The notes: generated by a model from the letters alone, not told the origin. A stretch of DNA of 64,000 nucleotides from Burkholderia glumae LMG 2196 = ATCC 33617 (GCF_000960995.1 NZ_CP009434.1:2046001-2110000); one strand, 5' to 3'. Shown: positions 7,715 through 16,531, counted from the first letter of the stretch. Numbers and translations are program-made.

Positions 7715-9646
7715 TCAGGCCGTCACCGATGTCATGCGTTTTTCGCGGCGTATCGCGTGTGTGATGGCTTCGCCGAGAATGCGCGGCCCGTCGACGGTCA
7801 AGACCGATTCGGCGTGGAATTGCATCGAGCTGAACGTCGGACCGCGCAAGGCATGCACTTCACCCGTGCGCGGATCGCGGCTGATGGCCAGCGTGCCGAC
7901 GCCGTCGATTTCCATTTCGTCCCGGACGGTTCGTGCGACATACGTGTTGTAAAAGCCCACGCGCTCGCGCTGGCCGAACAGATCGATCTCGACCTGGATG
8001 CCCTGATTGGGCACCTCGCGCCGCACGAGCGGAATGCCGAGGATGGCGTTCAGGATCTGATGGCTCAGGCAGACGGCCATGAACGGCTTGCCCTCGTCGA
8101 TGAGATGCCGCAGCCACGTGTAGAGGCGGGCGATGCGCGGATCGCCGGCGTCGCTCGGGTCTCCCGGGCCCGGCCCCATGACGACGACGTCGTAACGCGC
8201 GAGATCTACCGCGTCGTGAACGCCGCACACTTCGGTGGTGAGGCCGAGCGACGACAATTGCTGGGCGATCATCGCCGTGAAGTGATCTTCGGCGTCGACG
8301 ATGAGCGCGCGGCAACCGCTCAACTCAGCCAACTCATCGACCATCTCGCGTTGTCGCCCGCCATATGGCCGAAACCAGAACTCCGCGATGCCTTCGTTGC
8401 GCTCGTGCAGCGCCGCCTGCACCGATGGATGCTGTCCGAGCGCAGGGCCGGATTCCGGCGGATCGAATGCGTTCGATAGCGCGGCCACCTTGGCATGCGT
8501 CTCCATGACTTCCGATACCGCGTCTGAATGCCGGACGAGCGTCGAGCCGACGCCGATGCGAACGTGGCCGGCGCGATCGATTTCCGCGGTGCGGATCAGG
8601 ATGGCGGAGTCGAGCGTGCGCTCGCCGCGCGCATCGCGGCCGATCAGCGCTGCAATGCCGCTGTAGTAGCCTCGGCCGGCCCGCTCGTGCCGCGCGATCA
8701 CGCGGGTCGCGCTTTCGATCGGACTGCCGGTGACCGTCGGCGCAAACATCGTTTCGCGCAGCAAGTCGCGGACGTCGGCCTCCGTATGCCCGACGATGAA
8801 ATATTCGGTGTGGGCGAGCCGCGCCATCTCGCGCAAGTGCGGACCCGTGACCTGCCCGCCGGTCGGGCAGATGCGCGCCATCATCTTGAGCTCTTCGTCG
8901 AGCACCATGTACAGCTCGTCGGATTCCTTGCGATCGCCGAGAAAAGCGTTGATCCCGTCGATGGTCGGTCCGCTTTGCGGATATCGATAAGTCCCGCTGA
9001 TCGGGTTCATCGTCGCGCAGCCTTCATGCAGCGTCAGGTGGCGCTCCGGCGTGGCGCCGACGAACGTACGTTCCCCGGTATGAATCACGAAGATCCAGTA
9101 CGCGCCGACCTCCCGGCGCATCAGACGCTTGAACACCGCCAGCGCCTTCGCGGGCGAATAGTCGTCGAGATTGCCCTCGAGCGTGCGCTTGATGACGAAG
9201 TTCGAGCCCGCGCCGGTGCCGATCTCGTCGGTGATGACGCGCTCGACGATCTCGGTGTAGGCCTCGTCGTCGATATCGAAGTGACGCTCACCGAGCGCGG
9301 TATCGGCATCGGGAATGGCGGCGAGCGCAAGCTGCGCGGATATTGTTTCGTGCTCGTCGCAGGTGATGGCGACGAGCGGCGCGCCGTCGTCGTGTGTTGT
9401 GAAGCCGCGCTCGTGCAGTTGCCTGTATGGCACGAGCACAAGCAACTCGTGACGGTTCGCACCCGCTGCCGTCGGCGCGGCCAATGGAAGCTCGGCCAGG
9501 GAGGACGGATAGGAAACCGCGCCGGCGAAGACGTCGATCGTCGCGCGCTCCCCGGCGCTACCCGTCGAACGTGCGATCAACGCAAAGCACGGCGCTTGTC
9601 CGTCGAGGATGCGGTTGAAAAGGTTGCGATTCGGATCAGCGTTCAT
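7715..9646 (-). CDS. phzE: PhzE, aminodeoxyisochorismate synthase
   Basis: The 643-residue protein fuses a chorismate-binding (anthranilate synthase I-like) half to a glutamine amidotransferase half. It makes 2-amino-2-deoxyisochorismate from chorismate and glutamine, the first committed step. The N-terminal half shows GSNFVIKRTLEG, VGATPERHLTLHEG, MNPISGTYRYP and, near residues 307-338, the metal/chorismate region. The amidotransferase half shows VVVMGPGPGDP and the catalytic Cys in FMAVCLSHQ, with FSSMQFHAESV near the end holding the His and Glu. The ATG lies in an ATGA overlap with the phzD stop. Length and motifs suggest a fully active enzyme. Confidence 0.95.
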   Translation of the reverse strand: MNADPNRNLFNRILDGQAPCFALIARSTGSAGERATIDVFAGAVSYPSSLAELPLAAPTAAGANRHELLVLVPYRQLHERGFTTHDDGAPLVAITCDEHETISAQLALAAIPDADTALGERHFDIDDEAYTEIVERVITDEIGTGAGSNFVIKRTLEGNLDDYSPAKALAVFKRLMRREVGAYWIFVIHTGERTFVGATPERHLTLHEGCATMNPISGTYRYPQSGPTIDGINAFLGDRKESDELYMVLDEELKMMARICPTGGQVTGPHLREMARLAHTEYFIVGHTEADVRDLLRETMFAPTVTGSPIESATRVIARHERAGRGYYSGIAALIGRDARGERTLDSAILIRTAEIDRAGHVRIGVGSTLVRHSDAVSEVMETHAKVAALSNAFDPPESGPALGQHPSVQAALHERNEGIAEFWFRPYGGRQREMVDELAELSGCRALIVDAEDHFTAMIAQQLSSLGLTTEVCGVHDAVDLARYDVVVMGPGPGDPSDAGDPRIARLYTWLRHLIDEGKPFMAVCLSHQILNAILGIPLVRREVPNQGIQVEIDLFGQRERVGFYNTYVARTVRDEMEIDGVGTLAISRDPRTGEVHALRGPTFSSMQFHAESVLTVDGPRILGEAITHAIRREKRMTSVTA

Positions 9647-10266
9647 GCCAGCGCCTCCTCGGTGCTCACCACCTTGCCGCAACGCGTGGCTACGTATTCC
9701 AGGGCCTGGTGATGGTGGTCTTCGGAAAAATCCGCCACGCCATCGGCGACGAAGAACGGTTGAATGTCGTTCGTGAACGCATCGACGGCCGACATCATTA
9801 CGCCGATGTGCGCGTAGACGCCACACAACATCAGCTGATCGCGACCGTTCTCCCGCATGCGCTCGCGCAGGTCGGTGCGGAAAAATGCGCTGTAGCGCCA
9901 CTTCGTGAGCATCCAGTCGTCCGGAGACGGGCCGACAGCCTCCGCGACGTCCCGATCGGCCGGCGTCGTCTCCATGCCCGGGCCCCAAAAATCGCGTAAC
10001 AAACCGCGTTCCTTCTCGGTCATGCGTCCGGGATGGGCCGTGTACGCGACGGGAATACCGGCCTGCTTGCACCGTTTGCGCAGCGACGCGACATTGGTCG
10101 TCAGCGTCTCGCGCAGCGTCGGCGGCAACGGCGAAAGGAAATAGTTCTGCATGTCATGGATGAGCAGCAGCGCGCGCGACGGGTCGACACGCCATGACAC
10201 GACATTCTCGGGCAGGCTGCTCGAATCGGGCAGCGCGTACGGTTGAATCGACGGGATACCAGCCAT
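9643..10266 (-). CDS. phzD: PhzD, isochorismatase
   Basis: The 207-residue hydrolase removes pyruvate from 2-amino-2-deoxyisochorismate to give trans-2,3-dihydro-3-hydroxyanthranilate. Catalytic landmarks are the Asp in ALLLIHDMQNYF, the Lys in WMLTKWRYSAFF and the CGVYAHIGVMMSAVDAF segment, where isochorismatases use Gly/Tyr in place of a nucleophilic cysteine. The start at 10266 has a strong GGAGGAG site. Longer frames upstream run through phzB in a different frame and are not real. Its stop overlaps the phzE start by ATGA. Confidence 0.95.
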   Translation of the reverse strand: MAGIPSIQPYALPDSSSLPENVVSWRVDPSRALLLIHDMQNYFLSPLPPTLRETLTTNVASLRKRCKQAGIPVAYTAHPGRMTEKERGLLRDFWGPGMETTPADRDVAEAVGPSPDDWMLTKWRYSAFFRTDLRERMRENGRDQLMLCGVYAHIGVMMSAVDAFTNDIQPFFVADGVADFSEDHHHQALEYVATRCGKVVSTEEALA

Positions 10267-10289
10267 TTGTCTCCTCCGTTGAGTATGCG

Positions 10290-10787
10290 TCAGCTCGGTA
10301 GGCCATCCCGGCGCACTTCGGGAACCTCGATACCCAACGAACGGAATTGCTCGCAAGGGTTCATGAATTCGCGCTGCTCCTTGATCAGTCCGTTTTCGAA
10401 GCGGAACGAGTGAAGGAAGTGATTGCGGTAATGGCCTTGAGGGTAGCCGGGGAAAATAATCGCGCCTTCGCCGCGGCACTCGACCCAGAACCAGTTCGGG
10501 TCTTGCGTTTCGAAGATCTGGATGTCGGTCCAGACCCAGTCGGGGAAGCATTGCAGCGACCACACGGCGTGCTCGCCGAGCTTCTCGCGTCCGCGAATCG
10601 CGATTGGCTGGCCGCTGTCGGTCGTCCACAGGCCGCCGACGCCATCTTCCGTGAACAATAGGTGGCGCTTGAGCCTTGCTTCGCCACGCGTGTGCATGTA
10701 CTGCTCGACGATCTTCCGGTTGTGCTGCCGGACCGCGGCGTGCGCGTGATTTTCCGGTCGGTTTTCGAGGGATTCGACGTCTGACAT
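10290..10787 (-). CDS. phzB: PhzA/B phenazine condensation protein
   Basis: The 165-residue protein is of the ketosteroid-isomerase/NTF2 fold and helps pair two six-carbon aminoketones to form the phenazine tricycle. It shows the family pattern RKIVEQYMHTRGEARLKRH, LFTEDGVGGLWTT, LQCFPDWVWTDIQIFETQDP, WVECRGEGAI and, near the C-terminus, REFMNPCEQFRSLGI. The ATG at 10787 has AGGAG 6-7 bases upstream. Only one copy is present, as in phenazine clusters outside Pseudomonas, where phzA and phzB are duplicated. Confidence 0.94.
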   Translation of the reverse strand: MSDVESLENRPENHAHAAVRQHNRKIVEQYMHTRGEARLKRHLLFTEDGVGGLWTTDSGQPIAIRGREKLGEHAVWSLQCFPDWVWTDIQIFETQDPNWFWVECRGEGAIIFPGYPQGHYRNHFLHSFRFENGLIKEQREFMNPCEQFRSLGIEVPEVRRDGLPS

Positions 10788-10836
10788 GCAAGCTCCTGAA
10801 GTCAAAGAGGGCCACCCGCCGGGAGGCCGCGTGGGA

Positions 10837-12081
10837 TTAAACGAGGTAGCTGATTTCGCGCGGATCGAGGCCGACGAGCGCGCGGCCGTAGACAAGTTGC
10901 GGAATGCCCATCCCGAAGCCCGCGTGGCGGCTCGCCACGTTCAGATCGCGCCAGATCAACTGCAGCGGATTGGATTCCATGAAGGCGGCGCTGCCGTAGG
11001 CCGTCATGAGGCGATCGATGGCCTCGCGGCACAGGCGCGTGACGCGCGTCGATTCCATCCGAAAACGCGAACGCGTCACTTCGTCGGGCAGGACGCCGGC
11101 CAGTGCGTGGTGCTCGACCGTTTCGACGATGCGGCGGGCGTGCAGCTGCGCGCCGTCGATCATCATCGAAGCTTCGGCGAGATCGGTCTGGAACGCCGGC
11201 GAAACAGCCTGGCTCTTGAACGTGGACGAGGCGACACGGCGCTCGTGGGCCTGATCGCGCACGAGTTCCAGCGCGGTGACGAGCGCCCCGAGTTGCGGTC
11301 CGAGCAGACCGATCGACAGCAAGCCCGAGAACGCGCCGCTATATAAACGGTGCCGTTCCGACGGCAGGCGCGACCGGCCCTGCACGATGGGCGCGTAAGG
11401 CGTCACGCGATGGCGCGGAATGAACAGCCGGTTCGCCACGACCGTGTTGCTGCCGGTGCCGCGCATGCCCGTGATATGCCAGGAGTCGCGGACTTCGAGC
11501 TCGTTCATCGGCATGAGGACCAAGTTGATCGTCTCGTCGTCGGCATCGACGCCTTTCGGGATCAGCGCGCCGATCCATTCGGCATGCAGGCTGCCCGATG
11601 CATAAGCCCACTCTCCCGTCACCACCACACCGCCGTCGACGCGTTCGACCTGGGCGCGCGAAGGCGCAATGATGAGCGCGGTGCGCGTGTCGCGGTTGCC
11701 GCCCCACACGTCGTCCTGCGTCCTCTCGGGGAAGTGGGCGATCATGTAGTTGCCCATGTTGAGCACGCTCGTGACCCACGCCGCCGAGCAGCAACCGCGC
11801 CCCAGTTCGTAGCAGACGTCGAACAGCGTGGCGGGACCCGCTTCGTAACCGCCGAGCCGGCGCGGCGTGAAAAGCCGCATCAGCCCGGCATCGGTCAGCG
11901 CGGTGACGGCACGCTCGGTCAGGCGGCGCCCGGCATCGGCAGCGCGCGATTCTTCCGCGAGCACGCTGGCGACTTCTGCCGCCTTCGCGATCAATGCCTC
12001 ATGCTCGACCACCGATTCATCGAGCACAATGGCGTCATGTCCAGCCGAATTCCCTTCCTGCAAGATGCGTTCATCTGTCAT
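10837..12081 (-). CDS. two-component flavin monooxygenase (acyl-CoA dehydrogenase fold), probable phenazine hydroxylase
   Basis: The 414-residue protein belongs to the group D flavin-dependent oxygenases (HpaB/HsaA-like), which use reduced flavin from a separate reductase. Landmarks are LMRLFTPRRLGGYEAG, GRGCCSAAWVTSVL, a TGEWAYASGSLHAEWIGAL segment, and SWHITGMRGTGSNTV near the middle, all diagnostic of this fold. As the first gene of the operon it is the best candidate to hydroxylate the phenazine ring. No flavin reductase is visible in the operon, so it may borrow one. The start is uncertain: ATG at 12081 has a weak site, while an in-frame TTG lies further out at 12120. Confidence 0.85.
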   Translation of the reverse strand: MTDERILQEGNSAGHDAIVLDESVVEHEALIAKAAEVASVLAEESRAADAGRRLTERAVTALTDAGLMRLFTPRRLGGYEAGPATLFDVCYELGRGCCSAAWVTSVLNMGNYMIAHFPERTQDDVWGGNRDTRTALIIAPSRAQVERVDGGVVVTGEWAYASGSLHAEWIGALIPKGVDADDETINLVLMPMNELEVRDSWHITGMRGTGSNTVVANRLFIPRHRVTPYAPIVQGRSRLPSERHRLYSGAFSGLLSIGLLGPQLGALVTALELVRDQAHERRVASSTFKSQAVSPAFQTDLAEASMMIDGAQLHARRIVETVEHHALAGVLPDEVTRSRFRMESTRVTRLCREAIDRLMTAYGSAAFMESNPLQLIWRDLNVASRHAGFGMGIPQLVYGRALVGLDPREISYLV

Positions 12082-12520
12082 TTCACGAGTCGTGCACTGC
12101 GAGTTCTGTATCGTGCTCAAGGCGTCTCCAGAAGAAACTTACAATCTTTATTGTTTAAAAATTCAAAACAATAATGTTTGTGAGAAATTTGACCATCAAT
12201 CAACCAGGAAATCGAAGCAAACGAGATCCGTCAGCCTTATTTGCTGCACCCTTAACTGGGAAAATATCACGCAACATCAGCCATTAGTTCCATACCCAGC
12301 TTTGCCTTGTCACTTCAAAAAGGCATTTTTATTTCAATGTTATTAACCGATGCTTACGTTTTTATTTTAAGAGACCGGGGATGTCAGCCCTTCGCGAGCC
12401 ACGCTGCCGCATCGAATTCCAGCTCAAAGCCTGAGTGATGGGACCGCTCGGGGCCTCTGCACGCAACGGAGCGCCGCAAAAGCTTTTCAGCTTCACCGGC
12501 ACTGCCGACTCTCGGCACTA
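12082..12520. other. AT-rich upstream region of the phenazine operon
   Basis: No gene is visible here. Bases 12120-12380 are far more AT-rich than anything else in the first 60 kb apart from 13440-13780, and should hold the operon promoter. Bases 12380-12520 return to high GC and look like unrelated DNA before the IS5-type copy. I could not place -35 and -10 boxes with confidence. Confidence 0.4.
12148..12174. promoter_or_regulatory. inverted repeat upstream of the phenazine operon, possible operator
   Basis: Arms TTATTGTTT (12148-12156) and AAACAATAA (12166-12174) are perfect 9-bp inverted repeats with a 9-base spacer. They lie about 67-93 bases ahead of the first operon start and sit in a strongly AT-rich block (about 12120-12350). 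The position suits a transcription-factor site. The T-N-A dyad geometry would also suit a LysR-type regulator, but no such gene is in the window. Confidence 0.4.
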
Positions 12521-13393
12521 TTTAGAGCCGCTAACATAACCTAGACATGACGTAGCAGAAGTCGTATCGTCTGCGATATGGCAAGACGCAAAATCAGCAA
12601 CGAGTTGTGGGTGGAGCTGGAACCGCTGATTCCGGAATTCACCCCATCGCCCAAGGGCGGACGGCGGCGCACGGTCGATGACCGAGCTGCGCTCAACGGC
12701 ATCCTATATGTGCTGCAAACCGGTATCCCGTGGGAAGACCTCCCGCAAGAACTGGGCTTCGGCAGTGGCATGACGTGTTGGCGACGTCTGCGAGACTGGC
12801 AAGCGGCCGGTGTATGGCGCCGGCTGCATCTGGCGATGCTGCGTCGGCTGCGTGAGCACGACCAGATCGATTGGGAACGCGCCAGCCTCGATGGAGCCAG
12901 CGTCTCCAGCCCCCGGGGGGCCAGGAAACCGGCCCCAACCCGACCGACCGCGGCAAGCTCGGATCGAAGCGACACATCGTCGTAGATGCACGCGGCATTC
13001 CTCTGGCCGTCACGATCACGGGAGCCAACCGCCACGATTCGATGGCATTCGAGTCCACGCTCGATGCCATTCCTGCGGTACCCGGGCTGAACGGTCCGCC
13101 ACGCAAGCGCCCGAGCAAACTGCACGCTGACAAAGGGTATGACTTCGGGCGTTGTCGACGTTATCTGAGACAGCGCGGCATCAAGGCTCGTATTGCACGC
13201 CGCGGTATCGAAAGCAGCGAACGGCTGGGCAGGCATCGTTGGGTCGTCGAGCGTACGCATGCCTGGTTCGCCGGATTCGGCAAGCTTCGAATTCGCTTCG
13301 AACGACGCCTCGATATTCATACCGCTCTGCTTGTCCTGGCTGCCGCCGTCATCTGCTCCAGATTCGTGGATGACTTGTGTTAGCGACTCTTAA
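12521..13393 (+). mobile_element. IS5-family insertion sequence, complete copy (873 bp)
   Basis: The ends form imperfect 19-bp inverted repeats: TTTAGAGCCGCTAACATAA on the left and, on the other strand, TTAAGAGTCGCTAACACAA on the right (16 of 19 match). One transposase lies between them, spread over two frames. This copy sits between the phenazine operon and part of its apparent upstream region. Confidence 0.75.
12578..13383 (+). CDS. IS5-family transposase, made by -1 frameshift
   Basis: The first frame (12578-12985) starts MARRKISNELWVELEPLIPE and carries GMTCWRRLRDWQAAGVW. The catalytic part is in the -1 frame (12871-13383): GSKRHIVVDARGIPLAV, ADKGYD, and RWVVERTHAWFAGFGKLRIR with the DDE Glu. 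The switch lies around the CCCC/GGGGGG run and following GGAAACC at 12910-12928. The same -1 arrangement recurs in both other copies, which argues for programmed frameshifting rather than mutation. The fused product would be about 268 residues, normal for the IS427 group. Confidence 0.8.
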
Positions 13394-13772
13394 TGGGCGC
13401 CGAGCAACATCCAGCCAATCAAGCCGGACCGTCGGCATAAATCGGAGCCATAAGATGGCACACCCCATTTAATGTCGAAAATATAAATTCCGCCCCATTA
13501 TTTTTCGTATTCCTATGCACCTCCCGTAAACGATGGCTAAGCATAGGTTAAATTCGAAAAAATATCACCTGTCAAACTTGACGGGTGATATCCCGCCGCA
13601 CTGAATGAGACTGCCGACCCGCGAAGTAAAAGTGGGAAACGATAGGCCGCTCGCGTAGACCGTAATAAAAGCTTCACTATCCAGATCTCGAATCAACGGT
13701 ATATTTCGTCATCGGAGTGACATTTTTCTTTCACTCGGAAAGAAATGAAAGGGGAAATTCACATATGCCCGT
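13394..13772. other. AT-rich spacer between two IS5-type copies
   Basis: No gene is seen. The composition is similar to 12120-12380, suggesting that the two blocks were once one region later split by the IS copy at 12521-13393. It contains a long dyad listed separately. The sequence just before 13773 also contains a TATTTAG motif found at the left edge of the IS copy at 12521. Confidence 0.4.
13562..13591. promoter_or_regulatory. 30-bp dyad with a lux-box-like core
   Basis: Arms ATATCACCTGTCAA (13562-13575) and TTGACGGGTGATAT (13578-13591) pair at 13 of 14 positions around a 2-base centre. The central 20 bases (13567-13586) begin ACCTGT and end GGGT, the size and outer shape of LuxR-family quorum-sensing boxes (typically ACCTG...CAGGT). 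No T-run follows on either side, which makes a terminator less likely. Its target would be the phenazine operon if the intervening IS is a late insertion. Confidence 0.4.
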
Positions 13773-14653
13773 ATTTAGCATCGCCAACATAACCTAGACG
13801 TGACTCGCAGACGTTGCATCGTCTGCGGGATGGCAAGACGCAAAATCAGCAACGAGTTGTGGGTGGAGCTGGAACCGCTGATTCCGGAATTCGCCCCATC
13901 GCCCAAGGGCGGACGGCGGCGCACGGTCGACGACCGAGCTGCGCTCAACGGCATCCTGTATGTGCTGCAAGCCGGCATCCCGCAGGAAGACCTCCCGCAA
14001 GAACTGGGCTTCGGCAGTGGCATGACGTGTTGGCGACGTCTGCGAGACTGGCAAGCGGCCGGTGTATGGCATCGGCTGCATCTGGCGATGCTGCGTCGGC
14101 TGCGCGAGCACGACCAGATCGATTGGGAGCGTGCGAGCCTCGATGGAGCCAGCGTCTCCAGCCCCCCGGGGGCCAAAAAACCGGCCCCAACCCGACCGAC
14201 CGCGGCGAGCTTGGATCGAAGCGACACATCGTCACCGACGCCAACAGCCCGCCGCTCGCCGCGATCCTGACTGGCGCGAATGTCAGCGACATCACGCAAT
14301 GGCTGCCGCTGATCGACGCGATTGCACCGATTCGCGGATTGCGCGGCCATCCACTGAGAAGACCGCGTGTGGTGTACGCCGATCGTGGTTACGACTCCGA
14401 GCCGCATCGACGCGCGTTGCGCGATCGTGGTATCGAGCCGGTGATCGCCAGACGCCGTACCGAACATGGCAGCGGCCTGGGCAAGTATCGCTGGGTCGTT
14501 GAACGTACCCATGCCTGGCGCCATCACTTCCGTCGCCTCCGTATTCGTTTCGAGCGCCGTGCCGACATTCACGGCGCGTTCCTCAAACTCGGCTGCTGCT
14601 CGATCTGCTGGAACACTTTGCAGCGAACGCAGCCGTCTTTATGAAACCGTCTC
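13773..14653 (+). mobile_element. chimeric IS5-family element
   Basis: The left end and first half match the copy at 12521 (shared AACATAACCTAGAC and near-identical coding sequence). From about 14232 onward the sequence follows the type seen at 935-1498, ending in TGAAACCGTCTC, the counterpart of GAGACRGTTTCA. The two ends therefore do not pair with each other. The switch occurs in the shared string CACATCGTC. Confidence 0.75.
13830..14644 (+). CDS. chimeric IS5-family transposase, frameshifted
   Basis: The N-terminal half (from MARRKISNELWVELEPLIPE) is nearly identical to the transposase at 12578. After a -1 shift near the C/G run and A6 stretch at 14162-14180, the protein continues GPNPTDRG, GSKRHIVTDANS, AAILTGANVSDITQW, VVYADRGYDSEPH and KYRWVVERTHAWRHHFRRLR, which belong to a different IS427 subgroup. 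All three DDE regions are present, so the hybrid protein may fold, but its element ends do not match each other. Confidence 0.75.
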
Positions 14654-14820
14654 TTACGAATCACCGACGTTTGACGCATGCAACGGCGGCGTCGAACGGC
14701 TGCAATCTGCGACGGAATGCATCACAATCGATGCGCTCCGGCCCGGGGCGCCCGAACCGGCACGGCCGGACTCAAAAAAACGACATCCACCTGATCTTGC
14801 AACCACCCTGGAGGAGACCC

Positions 14821-15033
14821 ATGGCTGACAGCCCGGACAACGAACCCCGCAAGAACAAGCCGCTCTGGATCTGGATCGTGCTGCTGATGCCCTACGTGGC
14901 CCTGCTCTGGCTGCCGTTCTACAACTACCGCGAGCCAAGCTTCGGCGGCCTGCCGATGTTCTACTGGTACCAGCTGCTGTGGGTGCCGATCACCTCGGTG
15001 CTGCTCTATCTGGTCTATCGGGGGGAGAAATGA
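14821..15033 (+). CDS. DUF3311 small membrane protein, symporter partner
   Basis: The 70-residue protein has two predicted membrane helices (around WIWIVLLMPYVALLWLPFY and FYWYQLLWVPITSVLLYLVY) and a charged N-terminus. DUF3311 proteins are regularly encoded just before MctP-type sodium/solute symporters and are taken to be accessory subunits. The start has a GGAGGAG site 5 bases upstream, and its TGA overlaps the symporter ATG, so the two are made together. Confidence 0.85.
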   Translation: MADSPDNEPRKNKPLWIWIVLLMPYVALLWLPFYNYREPSFGGLPMFYWYQLLWVPITSVLLYLVYRGEK

Positions 15034-16523
15034 ACGGCACCATCGCAATCGAACCGGTGGCACTGACCATCTTCGTGGCCTTCTTCGTGCTGGTCACGGT
15101 GATCGGCTTCTTCGCGGCGCGCTGGAAGCGCGGCGACCTCACGCAGCTGCATGAGTGGGGGCTGGGCGGGCGCCAGTTCGGCGTCGTGATCTCGTGGTTC
15201 CTGGTGGGCGGCGACTTCTACACGGCCTACACCGTGATCGCGGTGCCGGCGCTGGTGTACGCGGTGGGCGGCTACGGCTTCTTCGCGCTGCCGTACACGA
15301 TCATCGTCTATCCGTTCGTGTACGCGGTGATGCCGCGGCTCTGGAAGATCGCCCACGCGAAAGGCCACATCACGGCGGCCGACTACGTGCATGGCGAATT
15401 CGGCGGCAAGTGGCTGCCCGCCGCGGTCGCGCTCACCGGCATCGTCGCGACGATGCCCTACATCGCGCTGCAACTGGTGGGCATGCAGGTGGTGATCAAG
15501 GGGCTCGGCGTGACGGGCGAGCTGCCGCTCGTGATCGCGTTCCTGATCCTCGCGCTCTACACCTACACGAGCGGCCTGCGCGCGCCGGCGATGATCGCGT
15601 TCGTGAAGGACATCATGATCTACATCGTGGTGATCGCGGCCGTCTGCCTGATTCCGGTGAAGCTCGGCGGCTATGCCCACGTGTTCCAGGCGGCCGACAG
15701 CTACTTCGCCGCCAAGGGCGGCGCGACCGGCATCCTGCTCAAGCCGACCCAGTTCACGGCCTACGCGACGCTGGCGCTCGGCTCGGCGCTGGCCGGGTTC
15801 ATGTATCCGCACACCATGACGGCGGTGCTCTCGTCGGCCTCGGCCAACACGGTGCGCAAGAACGCGATCTTCCTGCCGATCTACACGCTGCTGCTCGGCC
15901 TGATCGCGCTGCTCGGCTACATGGCGATCGCCGCCGGGGTGCACGTGAGCTCGCCGAGCGACGTGGTGCCGACGCTGTTCCGCACGCTGTTCCCGTCGTG
16001 GTTCGTCGGTTTCGCCGCGGCCGCGATCGCGATCAGCGCGCTGGTGCCGGCCGCCATCATGTCGATCGGCGCCGCGAACCTGTTCACGCGCAATCTGTGG
16101 CGCCCGCTGGTGGCGCCGAACCAGTCGTCGGCGGGCGAGGCATCCACGGCGAAGATCGTCTCGCTGGTGGTGAAGTTCGGCGCGCTGGTGTTCATCGTCG
16201 TGCTGCCCACCCAGTACGCGATCGACCTGCAGCTGCTGGGCGGAGCCTGGATCCTGCAGATCCTGCCGGCCGTGGTGCTGTCGCTGTACACGCGCCGCCT
16301 GAGCGCGACGGGCCTGCTGGCCGGCTGGTTCGTCGGAATCGTGGTGGGCACCGGCCTCGCCACCTCGACCGGGCTCAAGCCGGTGTACACGCTGCATGCC
16401 GGCGCCGCGTCCTACACGCTCTACATCGGCCTGATCGCGCTCGTGCTCAACATCGCGACGAGCTTCGTCGTCTCGGCGCTGACGCCCGCGAGCCGCTCGC
16501 AGGCAGGCCGCGCCGCGGCCTGA
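15030..16523 (+). CDS. mctP: sodium:solute symporter, MctP-like monocarboxylate permease
   Basis: The 497-residue inner-membrane protein of the SSS family has about 13 hydrophobic helices. It begins MNGTIAIEPVALTIFVAFFV and contains the family stretch WGLGGRQFGVVISWFLVGGD near residues 42-61, YTSGLRAPAMIAFVKD, and AISALVPAAIMSIGAANLF. The DUF3311 partner and overall layout match MctP, which in rhizobia imports lactate, pyruvate and similar acids; the exact substrate here is inferred. ATGA coupling to the preceding gene fixes the start. Confidence 0.85.
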   Translation: MNGTIAIEPVALTIFVAFFVLVTVIGFFAARWKRGDLTQLHEWGLGGRQFGVVISWFLVGGDFYTAYTVIAVPALVYAVGGYGFFALPYTIIVYPFVYAVMPRLWKIAHAKGHITAADYVHGEFGGKWLPAAVALTGIVATMPYIALQLVGMQVVIKGLGVTGELPLVIAFLILALYTYTSGLRAPAMIAFVKDIMIYIVVIAAVCLIPVKLGGYAHVFQAADSYFAAKGGATGILLKPTQFTAYATLALGSALAGFMYPHTMTAVLSSASANTVRKNAIFLPIYTLLLGLIALLGYMAIAAGVHVSSPSDVVPTLFRTLFPSWFVGFAAAAIAISALVPAAIMSIGAANLFTRNLWRPLVAPNQSSAGEASTAKIVSLVVKFGALVFIVVLPTQYAIDLQLLGGAWILQILPAVVLSLYTRRLSATGLLAGWFVGIVVGTGLATSTGLKPVYTLHAGAASYTLYIGLIALVLNIATSFVVSALTPASRSQAGRAAA

Positions 16524-16531
16524 CGCCGGCG

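Noticed and set aside
12578..13383. Mutational frameshift in the complete IS5-type transposase
   Set aside because: The same -1 arrangement at the same place occurs in all three copies in the window, which points to programmed frameshifting.
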